NCBI RefSeq assembly: GCF_028553725.1
Contig: NZ_CP067124.1
Span: 558,001 to 622,000, forward strand
DNA: 64,000 bases
Source of the DNA: Paracoccus alcaliphilus
GTDB taxonomy: Bacteria; Pseudomonadota; Alphaproteobacteria; Rhodobacterales; Rhodobacteraceae
Reading direction: 5' to 3'
Under the pieces are notes generated by a model. It had not been told where the DNA came from. It made no database searches and saw only the letters and a program-made list of their open reading frames with translations. Of the stretch, positions 26,178-36,158 are shown in pieces. Position 1 is the stretch's first letter. Each line of letters opens with the position of its first letter. Made by a program: the position numbers and the translations under genes.

Positions 26178-27142
26178 GCGCCAGCCTCCAGCCCGGTTGC
26201 ATCGCGAAGCGTTGCGATCAGCGTGCGGCGCAGCAGCGGGATTTTGAATTGGTTCTCACCCCACCCTCGTGCTGGCCGCAATATGATCTCTGCGGCATCC
26301 GCAAAAAGCGGGTCCGAGGGCATTTTCCCGGCCAGCAGCCATTCGGCCTCGGGGTTGCGCCACGGCCTTGCAGCGACCCCGCCGAACGCCAGCGCGGCGT
26401 TGGCGATCTGTGTGCCGTTCATCGTGACAACTGCCGCGACCGACACCAGCGCGAACGCATAAGAGGCGCGGTCCCGGACCTTGCGATAACGCTGTTGCCC
26501 CCCGGCAGGCGGGGGGAGGGTGATTGCGGTGATGATCTCACCGGGTTGCAGCACGGTTTCCAGATGCGGAGTGTCACCGGGCAGCAGATAGAAATCGGCC
26601 AGCGCAACCCGCCGGGGATTGGGGCCGTCGATTTGGACAACAGCATCCAGCGCGCGCAAGGCCACGGCCATGTCGCTTGGATGTGTCGCGATGCAATGTG
26701 ATGACGCCCCCAGAATGGCATGATTGCGCGTTACGCCGCCGATGGCCGCGCACCCTGCACCGGGATCGCGCTTGTTGCAGGCCATGCGGCGGTCATAGAA
26801 ATAAGGGCACCGGGTCCGTTGCAGCAGATTGCCGCCGGTTGTGGCCATATTGCGCAATTGGCCGCTGGCCCCGGCCAGCAGCGCGCGGGACAGGACAGGA
26901 TAATCGCGCCGGATAACGGGATGGACGGCCAGATCGCTGTTTTTCACCAAGGCCCCGATCCGCAGGCCATCGCCATCGGGTTCGATCCGGGCAAGGTCCA
27001 GCCGGGTAATGTCCACCAGTGAGTCAGGCGTCATCACCTCGTGCTTCATCAGGTCCAGAAGGTTGGTGCCGCCGGCGATGATGGTCGCGCCGACCGCGAC
27101 ATCGCCAAGTGATTCAGCGCGATGATAGGTGAACTCTTTCAT
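26174..27142 (-). CDS. paoB: FAD-binding subunit of a PaoB-type aldehyde oxidoreductase
   Basis: A 322-residue subunit with the FAD motifs [13 protein letters not shown] and [18 protein letters not shown]. The insert [20 protein letters not shown] has the Cys residues that bind an extra [4Fe-4S] cluster in E. coli PaoB, which supports the Pao assignment over other xanthine-dehydrogenase types. It relays electrons from the 2Fe-2S subunit. The start at 27142 (MKEFTYHR) overlaps the small-subunit stop, giving tight translational coupling. Confidence 0.88.
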   Translation of the reverse strand: MKEFTYHRAESLGDVAVGATIIAGGTNLLDLMKHEVMTPDSLVDITRLDLARIEPDGDGLRIGALVKNSDLAVHPVIRRDYPVLSRALLAGASGQLRNMATTGGNLLQRTRCPYFYDRRMACNKRDPGAGCAAIGGVTRNHAILGASSHCIATHPSDMAVALRALDAVVQIDGPNPRRVALADFYLLPGDTPHLETVLQPGEIITAITLPPPAGGQQRYRKVRDRASYAFALVSVAAVVTMNGTQIANAALAFGGVAARPWRNPEAEWLLAGKMPSDPLFADAAEIILRPARGWGENQFKIPLLRRTLIATLRDATGLEAGA

Positions 27143-27663
27143 GCTGCGTCCTCGTGGCGGTTGCCCTTGCCGGCAACTTCGAGGATGGCATCGACGATAT
27201 TGGAATAGGCGGCGCAGCGGCAAAGATTTCCGCTCATCCTTTCCGCGATTTCGCTATGAGACATTGGCTGCGGCCCGTCCAGGCTGGCCGAAGCGTGGCT
27301 GGGCCAGCCCGCCGCGATCTCCTCCAGCATGGCTGTGGCTGAACAGATCTGCCCCGGCGTGCAGTAACCACATTGATAGCCGTCATGGTCCAGAAAGCTT
27401 TGTTGCAACGGGGAAAGGTGTTCCATGGTACCCAGCCCTTCAATGGTCGTGATCTGCGCATCCTCGGCCATGCAGGCCAGCGTCAGGCAGGTATTTATCC
27501 GCCGACCATCAACCAGAACCGTGCAGGCACCGCATTGCCCATGGTCACACCCTTTCTTGGTGCCGGTCAGGCCCAGATGGTGGCGCAACGCATCCAGAAG
27601 CGTCGTTCGAGTGTCGATGTCGAGGTCATGGGACTGGCCATTAATCATAAGGGTGATCTGCAT
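27139..27663 (-). CDS. paoA: [2Fe-2S] subunit of a PaoA-type aldehyde oxidoreductase
   Basis: A 174-residue subunit with two cluster motifs: [22 protein letters not shown] (plant-ferredoxin type) and [10 protein letters not shown] with NLCRCAAY. E. coli PaoA has a Tat signal of about 50 residues; here the protein begins directly at [10 protein letters not shown]. Upstream codons in frame reach a stop soon and overlie an EcfG-type promoter, so no Tat leader exists and the complex may be cytoplasmic, or exported by another route. First gene of the paoABC operon. Confidence 0.88.
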   Translation of the reverse strand: MQITLMINGQSHDLDIDTRTTLLDALRHHLGLTGTKKGCDHGQCGACTVLVDGRRINTCLTLACMAEDAQITTIEGLGTMEHLSPLQQSFLDHDGYQCGYCTPGQICSATAMLEEIAAGWPSHASASLDGPQPMSHSEIAERMSGNLCRCAAYSNIVDAILEVAGKGNRHEDAA

Positions 27664-27708
27664 GTGGCCTCTCTTGCTGGCGAACTGCTGGCTGACGGTT
27701 GCCGGACT

Positions 27709-27734
27709 AACCCCCAGGACGGGCGGGGGGTTCC
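27709..27734 (-). promoter_or_regulatory. EcfG-type promoter of paoABC, GGTT, spacer 17
   Basis: Minus strand: GGAAC 27734-27730, 17 bases, GGTT 27712-27709, leaving about 40 bases of leader before paoA. Confidence 0.5.
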
Positions 27735-27776
27735 GCGACGGTCTATTCCGTCACGCCCCATCCTGCGCCGACGCAT

Positions 27777-28358
27777 TTACGATAGGCGCTGGTGTCGTCC
27801 TTGCGGTTTGGAAAACGGACGACTAAGGCCGCGTGCCCCCACAAGGCCAAAGCGCCACGGCAAATCCTTTGCCTTGCTGATGCCGATGCGTGGACCTGCA
27901 AGAATGTCGGGGAATGTCGGCGACAGAATGATGCGAAAGTCGTCGGTGACAAACGAGGCGCCATCGTCCGTCGAGCGGATATCCAGCGCCTGTGTCAAAC
28001 GTCCTGGACCGTTGCACAGACTTTCATTGCCGCGCCGCAGTCGCATCAGGTCAATGCCGTATTCAGGCCTGATGGCACGGATCAGCACGGCCTCGCCGGG
28101 TCTGGCGACGACGTTAAGGCATAGATGGATGCCGTAAGACCGATAGACATAAGCATGTCCCGCCGGACCGAACATCGCGCCGTTCCGCGCGCTCGGCCCG
28201 CGAAAGCTGTGAGAGGCGGGGTCATCCTGGCGATAGGCTTCGGTCTCGATGATGGTGCCACCCGCACCGCGAACCCACAGGGATGCCCCGATCAGTCTTT
28301 GTGCGAGGCTGACGGCATCCATTTCGGCGGCTTGCTGTGACAAAAGCACGTGGGTCAT
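27777..28358 (-). CDS. DNA-3-methyladenine glycosylase (AAG/MPG family)
   Basis: A 193-residue protein of the Mpg/AAG family, which removes alkylated or deaminated purines in base-excision repair. Family motifs are visible: TIIETEAYRQDDPASHSFRG (with the catalytic Glu), MFGPAGHAYVYRSYGIHLC and CNGPGRLTQALDI. Length is normal. The C-terminal tail after GARGLSRPF is longer than usual. A perfectly spaced EcfG-type element at 28391-28415 links alkylation repair to the stress regulon. Confidence 0.88.
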   Translation of the reverse strand: MTHVLLSQQAAEMDAVSLAQRLIGASLWVRGAGGTIIETEAYRQDDPASHSFRGPSARNGAMFGPAGHAYVYRSYGIHLCLNVVARPGEAVLIRAIRPEYGIDLMRLRRGNESLCNGPGRLTQALDIRSTDDGASFVTDDFRIILSPTFPDILAGPRIGISKAKDLPWRFGLVGARGLSRPFSKPQGRHQRLS

Positions 28359-28390
28359 TCTCTCTTTTGCCGGATGCTTTCAATACTGAA

Positions 28391-28415
28391 AACATTCCCG
28401 CCGTTGCTTCGTTCC
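28391..28415 (-). promoter_or_regulatory. EcfG-type promoter, TGTT
   Basis: Minus strand: GGAAC 28415-28411, 16 bases, TGTT 28394-28391, 33 bases before the glycosylase start. Confidence 0.7.
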
Positions 28416-28530
28416 AACCGCAACACGTTTTGAAAAACGGACAGCCATCACCCTGTTCGTATCCTCCACCCGCACAGGGCCTGCCACGTCGCCGAATGAA
28501 GGCATAGAGCGCCGCCGTTCCCTCAGGAAG

Positions 28531-28707
28531 CTAGCCTTCCGATCCGGCATCCAGCGCAGTGACCGGGCTGAAGATAGCTGTGATCACTGCGACGACCGGC
28601 TCATTGTCATTAGTTTGATAATCCGGAAAATCACGCTGTTCTAACAGGCCGCTGAAATAGTTGCCGAACCAGAACCGCTTCCTGTCTTGGCGACTGATGA
28701 GGATCAT
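28531..28707 (-). CDS. small hypothetical protein
   Basis: A 58-residue frame starting MILISRQDRKRFWFGNYFSG and ending TALDAGSEG. I know no family. The sequence has a protein-like mix of residues but no firm start signal; a longer start at 28746 exists. Its upstream region is cut by an IS remnant, so any original promoter is lost. Confidence 0.35.
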   Translation of the reverse strand: MILISRQDRKRFWFGNYFSGLLEQRDFPDYQTNDNEPVVAVITAIFSPVTALDAGSEG

Positions 28708-28771
28708 GGCCGGGCCCTTCGGCGCTGGAGGGCATAGTTGCCTCATGGGTGCCTGATGCCCGGTTTGGAGG

Positions 28772-29626
28772 TCAGGCCCCCAAAAGCCGGGGCAATCGGG
28801 CCAGGTTGTTGGCGGCCATTGTCAGGATGAAGCGGGATCTCACCCGTTCGACACCGCGATAGACGGTCTGGGCCATGCCGCCGACGGTCTTGGTCCATCC
28901 AAAGGGCTCCTCGATCCGCTTTCGATGCTTGATCGACAGGGCATACCCTTTGTGCCGTGTGGTGCGTCCGTCGATTGCCGAATGCCGCGCTTTTTGGGCG
29001 ACATGGGGGGTGACGCAGGCCCGACGCAGATCGGCCACGAAGCCAGCGGCATCATAGGCCTTGTCAGCGCCCACCGTCAGTTTTCGGGTCGAGCCAGGGG
29101 AATGACGATGCAGCATGTCGAGCGCGGCCTTCCGTTCGGCATGGTCGTCGGCCTGTGTCAGGTCGCCCTGAACGATCAGCCCGTTTCGGTTTTCCATCAG
29201 CGCATGTCCCATGAAGCAAAGCATTGCGCCCGTGCCGGGGGCTTTCTTGTAAAGCCGTGCCTCCGGATCGGTGGTGGAGACATGGGTCGCGTTGGAGCGC
29301 TTCTCGCCCTTGAAGTCGACCTCGGCATTTCGGCTGCGATGGTTGGTGTGGGGCATTGGAGCTGTCTCGGGGTTGGTCGCGGCGGCCTGATCAGCGGGGA
29401 TGTCATCCTGGGCGGGCGGACCGCCGGGACCCTCGTCACTGGGCGGCGCGTCCTCGGTCTTGGGCTTGAAGCTTTTCATCGACGCCCAGGCCTTGATGAG
29501 CGTGCCATCGACCGAGAAGTGATCATCCGACAAGAGTGGCGCAACTTCGCGATGGGCCAGGATCGCCGCCATCACCTTGCGCGACATCTCGGTCGTCAGC
29601 AGCCTGTCCCGGTTCTTGGTGAACAC
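28772..29626 (-). pseudogene. IS5/IS1182-type transposase, 5'-truncated
   Basis: The 284-residue frame begins at FTKNRDRLLTTEMSRKVMA and includes HFSVDGTLIKAWASMKSF (first Asp), a Pro-rich linker, GADKAYDAAGFVADLR (second Asp) and IEEPFGWTKTVGGMAQ (Glu). The family's N-terminal 100 or so residues (DUF772 part) are missing: upstream of 29626 lies unrelated GC-rich sequence. It therefore lacks its DNA-binding end and is dead. Confidence 0.75.
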
Positions 29627-29742
29627 AGTCGGCCTTCGGCCCGGGGCTTCGCCCGTTCAGGGCTGAAATCCGTCCCCCGGGGGCTGTTGAAGAAGTTCGA
29701 TGTCTCTGATTCACTTGGCTGAACAGAGATATTGGGGCAGCG

Positions 29743-30890
29743 ATGCTGGGTCGGAAAGAACGCGGGCAACTGGAGCTTTTCATCACGGGGTCGCTGCGGG
29801 GGCTGATCCCTGATGACCATGTGCTGGTGAGGGTCGATCAGGTTCTTGATCTTGGGTCGGCTGCGCGCTGAAGTGGCCGATCTCTATTGTGCCGACAATG
29901 GCCGTCCCGGTATCGATCCCGAGGTAGCCATGCGGCTGATGCTGGCGGGTTTGCCTCGATTGGGATCGTTCGAGACCGGCGGCTGATGCGTGAAGCGCAG
30001 GTCAATCTCGCGATCCGCTGGTTCGTCGGTTACGCCTTGCACGAGGCCTTGCCGGATCACTCCTCGCTGACGCGCATCCGGCAGCGTTGGGGCGCAGATG
30101 TTTTCCGCCAGATCTTCATACATGTCGTGCGACAGTGCCAGGCGGCGGGCCTGGTTTCGACTGAAACCGTCCACATTGACGCCAGCCTGATCCGGGCGAA
30201 TGTCAGCATGGACGCACTGGTTTCGCGCCATCTGGATGCGGTCGAGGCCGCCCGTGACGACGTCAATGGCGCCGAGCGGGACGCGCGCACGAGCGGCAAG
30301 TTCAAGTTGCTCTGCCGCACAGACCCGGACGCGACCATGGCTACATCCTCCAGGGCGCCGCTGTGCCCGGCCTACAAGCAGCACACGGCCGTTGACGATT
30401 TTGCGGGCGTCGTCGTCGATGTGGAGATTGTGACCGGCGAAGAACATGACACGGGCCGGTTCGATGAGCGCCTGGAAGCAATCGAAGCGACCCTTGGAGT
30501 TACCCCGGGCCGGATCACGGCGGACAGGCTCTATGGCATTGGCCGGATTTACGCCGCCCTTGAAGACCGCAGGATAGCAGCCGTCATCCCGCCTCTTCGT
30601 GCCCCCCGTCGCAAGGCGGCACAGGGCTTTCCAACCGAGCGGTTCAAGTTTGACCCCCATCACGATGTGGTCCGGTGTCCGGCGAGGAGGCGGCTGACCC
30701 CGAGAAACGTCACAAAATCCGGGCAATGGTATCGCGCCGACCGGCATGACTGCGCGCGCTGTCCTCTCAAGGCGCAATGCCTGCCCCGGGGCGCGCCATC
30801 CCGCAGGGTGCATATCGTGACAAACCACGCGGCCATCTTGCGCGCTCGACGCAAACGCCTGGCATGGGGAAAGGACGGCCATGCGAACCG
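29743..30890 (+). pseudogene. IS1182-family transposase, frameshifted and 3'-truncated
   Basis: It starts MLGRKERGQLELFITGSLRG, with shifts around 29860 and 29965, then continues LRMEAQ-like sequence MREAQVNLAIRWFVGYALHE and HSSLTRIRQRWG, VHIDASLIRANVSMDALV, and the DDE-containing TADRLYGIGRIYAALE. It breaks off at about 30890, where an IS110 remnant in the other direction begins. The left end near 29681 (GGCTGTTGAAGAAGTTC) resembles an IS1182 terminus. Confidence 0.75.
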
Positions 30891-31559
30891 CCGCGACCAC
30901 CGGCGCGAGGCTCCACTGCGGCAGCAGATCCGCAATCTACCCGGTCAGCCGCTCGATCCGCGCCTCGGCATCGGCAACCGCGTCGATATAGTCCTGCAGG
31001 ACGATCTGCTGCGCCGGATACGTGAAGCGCACCAGCGCGAGCCACCGCCGATAGGCCCCGGTCCAGCCTTTCTTCCCCGGATAGACCTGGCCGTGGCGCA
31101 GCAGAAAGCCCTGCAGGTGCTGGCGCGCCTTGCCCGCCACCCGCATCGCCGTTGCCCGCGCCCGGACCAGATCGCGCATCGCCTCATGCGCCACATCCGG
31201 AAACAGACCGCCGTCAGCTCACCCGACCGGTGCAGCTTTGCCGGCATCACCGCATCGCGACGGTCGGTCTTCATCCGGTCGCCCGCCTTCACCGGGATCA
31301 GCGATGGCGCCACCACGATGCAGCCGTGCCCCATCTCGACAAGTTGGCGGTAGAGGCCATAGCCGCAGGGGCCCGCTTCATAGCAGAGATGCAGCCGTGC
31401 CGCACTGGCCGAAAGCTTCTCGACCAGTTTGCGGACATGATCGGGACGGTGCGGCACCGTCCCCCAGTGGCGGACCTCGCCGCCGCGTTCGCCTTGCGCA
31501 ACCGCAACAGATATCGTCGCCTTGTGGACATCCAACCCAATGGACGTGCTATCCTGCAT
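30890..31559 (-). pseudogene. IS110-family transposase, N-terminal part with frameshift and stop
   Basis: From 31559: QDSTSIGLDVHKATISVAVA (DEDD Asp), HLCYEAGPCGYGLYRQL and KAGDRMKTDRRDA. The frame shifts near 31190 into MRDLVRARATAMRVAGKARQ and RWLALVRFTYPAQQIVLQDY. A TAG then replaces a Gln codon before IADLLPQWSLAPVVAA, and homology stops near 30890. The C-terminal Ser-type catalytic half is gone. Confidence 0.8.
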
Positions 31560-31720
31560 GTGGTATCTCCCCCATTCCTGAGGCTCGGCACCGGCCCGTC
31601 CGGCGCAACCCTCGAACGGAGAATGCCGCGGGAGAGGCCACCGGCCCAGTCAGTTCACACAGCGATCATGGGTTCTAAGCATGCATGAAAGATGGCGGAT
31701 GCCTCTTTTACAAATAGCTC

Positions 31721-32458
31721 CTAACGGGGCTCTCGACCACTACGGCGCTTTGCAATGCCGATCAGCACCCCAAAGACGTCATAGATCAGTACGGCGATAC
31801 AGCCAGTCAGCACCCCTCCCTGAACGACGAAAGCCAGATTGTTGGAGGTCAGGCCGGCAATTATCACTTCGCCGAGGCTGCGTGCGGCGACGGTCGAGCC
31901 GATCGTCGCAGTCGACAACGCAATGACGATCGAGATGCGGGTGCCTTCGAGGATCAACGGCAACGCCAGAGGTATCTCCACCTGCGTCAGCATCTGGCGG
32001 GATGTCATGCCGACAGCTTTACCGGATAGCAGCACTGAGTCGGGAACCCCGCGCAAGCCTGCCAAGGCATTCTCGAAGACAGGCAACATACCATAAAGGA
32101 AGAGTGCAAGGATTGTCGGACGGCTGCCGAAGCCCATAAGTGGAACTGACAACGCCAGAACGGCGACCGGCGGAAAAGTCTGCCCTATATTCGTCAGCAC
32201 TCGGGACATGGGTAAAAATTCAGCGCCAGCCGGGCGGGTAACGAGGATAGCCAGTGACACCGCGAGGACGGTTGACGGCACCATTGCCAACAGCACAAGA
32301 GTCACATGCGCTGCTGACAGATTGGCAAGGGTTGCGCGGTCGTAGATGACCGGTCCGCCCTCAGGTGCGAAGGGGCGCAGAACGGGTTCAAACAGACCGG
32401 GAAAGAAGATCAATCCACCCGTTATGGCGATCAGAATGACCCAGCGCAGCGTGGTCAT
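31721..32458 (-). CDS. yehW: osmoprotectant ABC transporter permease, YehW-like
   Basis: A 245-residue permease with about six membrane helices and the permease loop EIPLALPLILEGTRISIVIA near residue 175. It forms the inner-membrane channel of a glycine-betaine/osmoprotectant importer together with the larger permease and ATPase upstream. The gene order binding protein, large permease, ATPase, small permease equals E. coli osmF-yehY-yehX-yehW. The start overlaps the ATPase stop by 4 bases. It is the last gene of the operon. Confidence 0.85.
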   Translation of the reverse strand: MTTLRWVILIAITGGLIFFPGLFEPVLRPFAPEGGPVIYDRATLANLSAAHVTLVLLAMVPSTVLAVSLAILVTRPAGAEFLPMSRVLTNIGQTFPPVAVLALSVPLMGFGSRPTILALFLYGMLPVFENALAGLRGVPDSVLLSGKAVGMTSRQMLTQVEIPLALPLILEGTRISIVIALSTATIGSTVAARSLGEVIIAGLTSNNLAFVVQGGVLTGCIAVLIYDVFGVLIGIAKRRSGREPR

Positions 32459-33399
32459 GACGGCCCTGCGCGTCTGCCTGCTGCAAGAATATCGTCGCGT
32501 TTAACGATACCCAACTGTCGCCCTTGCCCATCGACGACCGGCAGTTTGTCGCGCCCGGTCCAGATCATCTCGGCCAGCGCATCAGACAAGGATGCGGTAT
32601 CATTGACGGGATCGCCAGCTGCCTCACCTGCGCACAAATGCGGACCAACTGGTTTCAGAGCCAGCAGGCGCAGCGCGCGGCCCACCTCTCCGACGAGTTC
32701 GGCCACGAACGGCGTAGCAGGTGTACAAACAATTTCGTCGGGTGTCCCGAACTGCTCGAACCGCCCATCTCGCATCACGGCGATAGCAGCGCCCAGGTTC
32801 AGCGCTTCGCTCATATCATGCGTCACCAGCACAACCGTCGTGCCCAATTGGTGACGAATCCGCACCAGGTCCCGCTGCGCCTGGCGACGGAGCACCGGGT
32901 CCAATGCCCCAAAGGGCTCGTCCATCAGAAGCACATCAGGCTGCGCCGCAAGCGCTCGCGCTACTCCGACGCGCTGAGCCTGTCCGCCCGAGAGTTGATG
33001 CGGATAACGCTGCCCGATCTCGGCAGGATCAAGTTGCAGCATATGCAGTAGTTCGTTAACTCGGGCGACGATCCGGGCTTTAGGCCATCCGAGCAATGTC
33101 GGCACGACGCCGATATTGCGGGCCACTGTCCAGTGAGGAAACAACCCGTTTCCCTGAATGACATAGCCGATGCTGTGGCGCAATGAGGCCTCAGGAATTT
33201 GACCTATATCCGTGCCATCGATCAGCACTTTGCCCGACGTGGGCACCACCAGCCGGTTGATCATTCGCAGCAGCGTCGTCTTGCCCGAGCCTGAGGTGCC
33301 GACTATGGCAGTCACCATGCCGCGTGCGAAGCTGGCGGACACATCGCTGACCACTGGCTTATTGTTATAGGTTTTGGTCAGGGCCACCAGATCGATCAT
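32455..33399 (-). CDS. yehX: osmoprotectant ABC transporter ATPase, YehX-like
   Basis: A 314-residue ATP-binding subunit: Walker A GTSGSGKTTLLRMINRL, Q-loop YVIQGNGLFPHWTV, signature LSGGQAQRVGVARALAA, Walker B VLLMDEPFGALDP and the switch His LVTHDMSEAL. A C-terminal CBS-like part (LPVVDGQGRQLGIVKRDDIL) is typical of osmolyte-importer ATPases and may sense ionic strength. The start at 33399 (MIDLVALT) was chosen because the longer frame runs through the permease gene. Confidence 0.9.
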   Translation of the reverse strand: MIDLVALTKTYNNKPVVSDVSASFARGMVTAIVGTSGSGKTTLLRMINRLVVPTSGKVLIDGTDIGQIPEASLRHSIGYVIQGNGLFPHWTVARNIGVVPTLLGWPKARIVARVNELLHMLQLDPAEIGQRYPHQLSGGQAQRVGVARALAAQPDVLLMDEPFGALDPVLRRQAQRDLVRIRHQLGTTVVLVTHDMSEALNLGAAIAVMRDGRFEQFGTPDEIVCTPATPFVAELVGEVGRALRLLALKPVGPHLCAGEAAGDPVNDTASLSDALAEMIWTGRDKLPVVDGQGRQLGIVKRDDILAAGRRAGPS

Positions 33400-34541
33400 T
33401 CTTGTTGCACCCTGAAAAGCGTAATTATCAGGTCCATGATTGCAGAGGTCAGGAAAGCCAGCGCCACCGTCGGAAACACCCCAAGAAGAATGAGATCCGT
33501 TGCCGTCTGCCCGATTCCCTGAAAGATGAAAGTCCCATAACCGCCTGCGCCGATCAGCGCTCCTACGGTGGCCAGCCCGATATTCTGCACCATCACTATT
33601 CGTGCAGCAGCAAGAATGACCGGAATACTCAGTGGCAAATCCACCATCCAAAGTCGCTCGGCCCCGGTCATTCCCATTCCGGACGCGGCTTCGATGACTG
33701 TCTGCGGCACCTCATCCATCCCGGCCACGGTATTGGCGACAATAGGCAACAACGAATAAAGAAACAGCGCCACCATTGCCGGTGCCATCCCGATACCACT
33801 GATCCCTGCATTTGTCGCGCCGGGTACATGTGAGGCTATCCAGGCGAGCGGGACAATAAGAATCCCGAACAAAGCGATCGAGGGAATGGTCTGAATAAGC
33901 GTTAGCATGCTCACTACGGGATCTCGCAGTCTCGGGTACCGGTGGATGAAGAGCCCCGTCGGCAGACCGACCACGAAGGCGGCAAGAAAGGATCCGAAGG
34001 CCAGGGTAAGATGATCCAGTGTCGCACGCCGAAACGTGTCCGCGCGCCCTCGGAACTCCGCCATGATGGACAGTTCGGCTAGTGCCCCGGACCAGAGAAG
34101 CGTCGCTACGACTCCGACGGCGCCGACAAGCAGGCCGACCCTCAGGATCGGTCCGGGGTGCAAGCGGGCGAAAGCGTCCGCCAGAAGCAGCAAAAGCGCG
34201 CCAACCGCAAGCCAGAAGCCTGCGCCGGGCGATACCCGCGCCGCTGGCGCAGCCTGTTCAAGTAAGATCGTCGCGCCTCGTCCTAAAAGAATGATGTGAC
34301 CGGTCAGTGCGACAGCGAGCAGCAGCATTCGGGTTCCAGGCCGTCGCACTAGCAGCAGAAAGATCACCAGCAATCCCGTGGCGGCAATTAGCGCCGTCGT
34401 TGTCGCCGGTCCGAATACCTCGAACACTGTTTGGCCTTCAGGAGGTGCAATTCTATTGGGCCTTAGGCTGAACGCCGAAAGGGGCAGCGCGGCAATCAGC
34501 GGTATCGCCAGTACAACGGTCAGCTTGTCGATACGCCGCAT
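33396..34541 (-). CDS. yehY: osmoprotectant ABC transporter permease, YehY-like
   Basis: A 381-residue permease, larger than YehW, with four extra N-terminal membrane helices and then the standard permease domain (LAFGSFLAAFVVGLPTGLFI, LTLIQTIPSIALFGILIV, LPLSIPVILAAARIVMVQN). The size and extension match YehY. It is 8 bases downstream of the binding-protein gene and overlaps yehX by 4 bases. Confidence 0.87.
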   Translation of the reverse strand: MRRIDKLTVVLAIPLIAALPLSAFSLRPNRIAPPEGQTVFEVFGPATTTALIAATGLLVIFLLLVRRPGTRMLLLAVALTGHIILLGRGATILLEQAAPAARVSPGAGFWLAVGALLLLLADAFARLHPGPILRVGLLVGAVGVVATLLWSGALAELSIMAEFRGRADTFRRATLDHLTLAFGSFLAAFVVGLPTGLFIHRYPRLRDPVVSMLTLIQTIPSIALFGILIVPLAWIASHVPGATNAGISGIGMAPAMVALFLYSLLPIVANTVAGMDEVPQTVIEAASGMGMTGAERLWMVDLPLSIPVILAAARIVMVQNIGLATVGALIGAGGYGTFIFQGIGQTATDLILLGVFPTVALAFLTSAIMDLIITLFRVQQE

Positions 34542-34549
34542 GGAACTTC

Positions 34550-35455
34550 TCAGTCGAGCAACCCCAATTCCGTTAGATAGCCTTGCGCTACCTCTGCCGC
34601 AGGAACGCCCTCGACCTGAACCTGGCCGTTCAGTCGTTGTAACGTCTCCAGGTCCAGACCGGCAAAAGCCGGTGCCAGTAATTCGGCGATCTGCGGATAC
34701 GCAGCCAATACTTCAGCTCGGATGATCGGGGCTGGTTGATAAACCGGTTGCACATTTTTGTCGTCTTCCAGTACCTTCAGCTCGGAAAAGGCAATCGCAC
34801 CATCTGTGCCGTAAACCATTGCCGCATTGGCGCCGCTGGTGCCGGCTGCCGCCGCCTGGATCGTAGCGGCGGTATCTCCACCCGACAAAACAATCAACTG
34901 GTCCTGATTCAGGGTAAATGCGTATGCTTTCTGAAATGCGGGCAGCGCCGGGGCCGAGTTGACGAATTCAGCCGATGCCACCAGCTTGACACCACCCCCG
35001 CCGGCCACCCATGCACCAAATTCCGAGAATGTTCCAATGCCTGCCGCGCTGGCGACATCCGAGCGCAGGGCAACGCCCCATGTGTTGTTCGCGGGGGCAG
35101 GCGCAAGCCAGACAATATCATTGGCCTCCTGATCCAGTTTCTTTGCCGCCTCATAGCTTGCAGCGGCATCCTGCCAGATGGCCTCATCAGCGCGATTGAA
35201 GAAAAACGCAGCATTTCCCGTATATTCAGGATAGATATCGATCTCACCTGCGATAATTGCCTCGCGCATGATCGGCGTGCCGCCCAGCTGTATTCGATCG
35301 CGGGTCTCGATACCCGCATGATCCAATAACTGCAGAACTATCTGGCCGAGCACCCCACCCTCAGTATCAATCTTCGATGCAACGACGACCTGCGCATTGG
35401 CATTCCCAATGCCGACGACGACCGCGATGAGAAACATCAGGACGGATTTGGTCAT
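34550..35455 (-). CDS. osmF: osmoprotectant-binding periplasmic protein, OsmF/YehZ-like
   Basis: A 301-residue substrate-binding protein with an N-terminal signal peptide (MTKSVLMFLIAVVVGIGNANA, cleaved after ANA) and an OpuAC-type fold: VASKIDTEGGVLGQIVLQLL, REAIIAGEIDIYPEYTGNAA and NTWGVALRSD. It delivers betaine-type solutes to the permeases encoded downstream. In E. coli osmF is RpoS-controlled; here I see no EcfG-type element in the 100 bases upstream, so control may differ. First gene of the operon. Confidence 0.87.
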   Translation of the reverse strand: MTKSVLMFLIAVVVGIGNANAQVVVASKIDTEGGVLGQIVLQLLDHAGIETRDRIQLGGTPIMREAIIAGEIDIYPEYTGNAAFFFNRADEAIWQDAAASYEAAKKLDQEANDIVWLAPAPANNTWGVALRSDVASAAGIGTFSEFGAWVAGGGGVKLVASAEFVNSAPALPAFQKAYAFTLNQDQLIVLSGGDTAATIQAAAAGTSGANAAMVYGTDGAIAFSELKVLEDDKNVQPVYQPAPIIRAEVLAAYPQIAELLAPAFAGLDLETLQRLNGQVQVEGVPAAEVAQGYLTELGLLD

Positions 35456-35845
35456 ATCGTTCCCTTTCGGCACGGGGTGGCCAGACGCTGAGCGAACTGC
35501 CTGCTGATTCGTGCTCCTTGCCGACATATGGTTGGTTCGGCTGATTTAATCGGCTATTGTCGCCATGCCGAAACCCGAAACACGTCATCCTGGTTCCGTC
35601 CGCGCCGCCGATTTGTTTGAAATTCCGGTCCTCGCTGTGCGGATCGAAATCCTACCGAGCTCAGTTCGTCCATTGGCCATATCATCAGGTCGAGTCTGCC
35701 AACATTGGCCAACCTGCCACAATCAGGCCGCCATCGAATCCACTGTTCAGATTTCTGACAAATGTAGGCGTCAAGAGGTGCGATCATCGACATTCGGCGC
35801 GTGTGATGAGCAAAATGTTACATTCTACTCCGATCGGACAAAAAA
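35456..35845. other. about 390 bp intergenic, nothing recognised
   Basis: Region upstream of osmF. Only short frames without motifs on either strand. Base composition is a little lower in GC than the flanks. No EcfG-type element was found for osmF here. Confidence 0.4.
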
Positions 35846-35870
35846 TCCCCCGCACCAAAATGCGGGGGGA
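35846..35870 (-). terminator. Rho-independent terminator (minus strand)
   Basis: TCCCCCGCA / TGCGGGGGGA stem with loop CCAAAA; on the minus strand it is followed by TTTTTT. It closes the PRC-barrel gene fragment transcribed leftward. Confidence 0.8.
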
Positions 35871-35991
35871 TCGGGCAGAGAGCGTGAGGGTTGACCCTTG
35901 TGATGGGGGCAATGGAACAGCTGCCGCTTCGACGGAATGTTCCCAGAAAGTCCTACCAGCGAGATTACAGAGATGCTTTGGCCGCAAAGCT

Positions 35992-36120
35992 TTATTGCGT
36001 ACCGTGGACATGGGAGACGCTGCCGATCGTCTCATTGTCGGGGCCGTAAACCTTGGCGCCGTTCAGGGTGGCCTCATTCAGGTCGCAGGGCTGAGGTCGG
36101 GGATGATTGAGGAGGTCCAT
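35992..36120 (-). pseudogene. PRC-barrel domain protein, truncated
   Basis: A 42-codon frame from 36120 (MDLLNHPRPQPCDL) that reads GAKVYGPDNETIGSVSHVHG, the first strands of a PRC-barrel domain, then stops after GTQ. Complete proteins of this kind continue for another 60 or more residues. The start has GAGG upstream. A possible EcfG-type element precedes it and a strong terminator follows, so a short transcript is probably still made. Confidence 0.6.
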
Positions 36121-36158
36121 GCTGGAATTCCTCAGGTTGAGTGAACGTGACAGAGACC

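Noticed and set aside
24831..26462. 543-codon plus-strand ORF
   Set aside because: Shadow of the paoC and paoB genes.
35920..35960. EcfG-type promoter on the minus strand near 35960
   Set aside because: GGAAC and TGTT are there, but the spacer is 19 bases, outside the accepted range.
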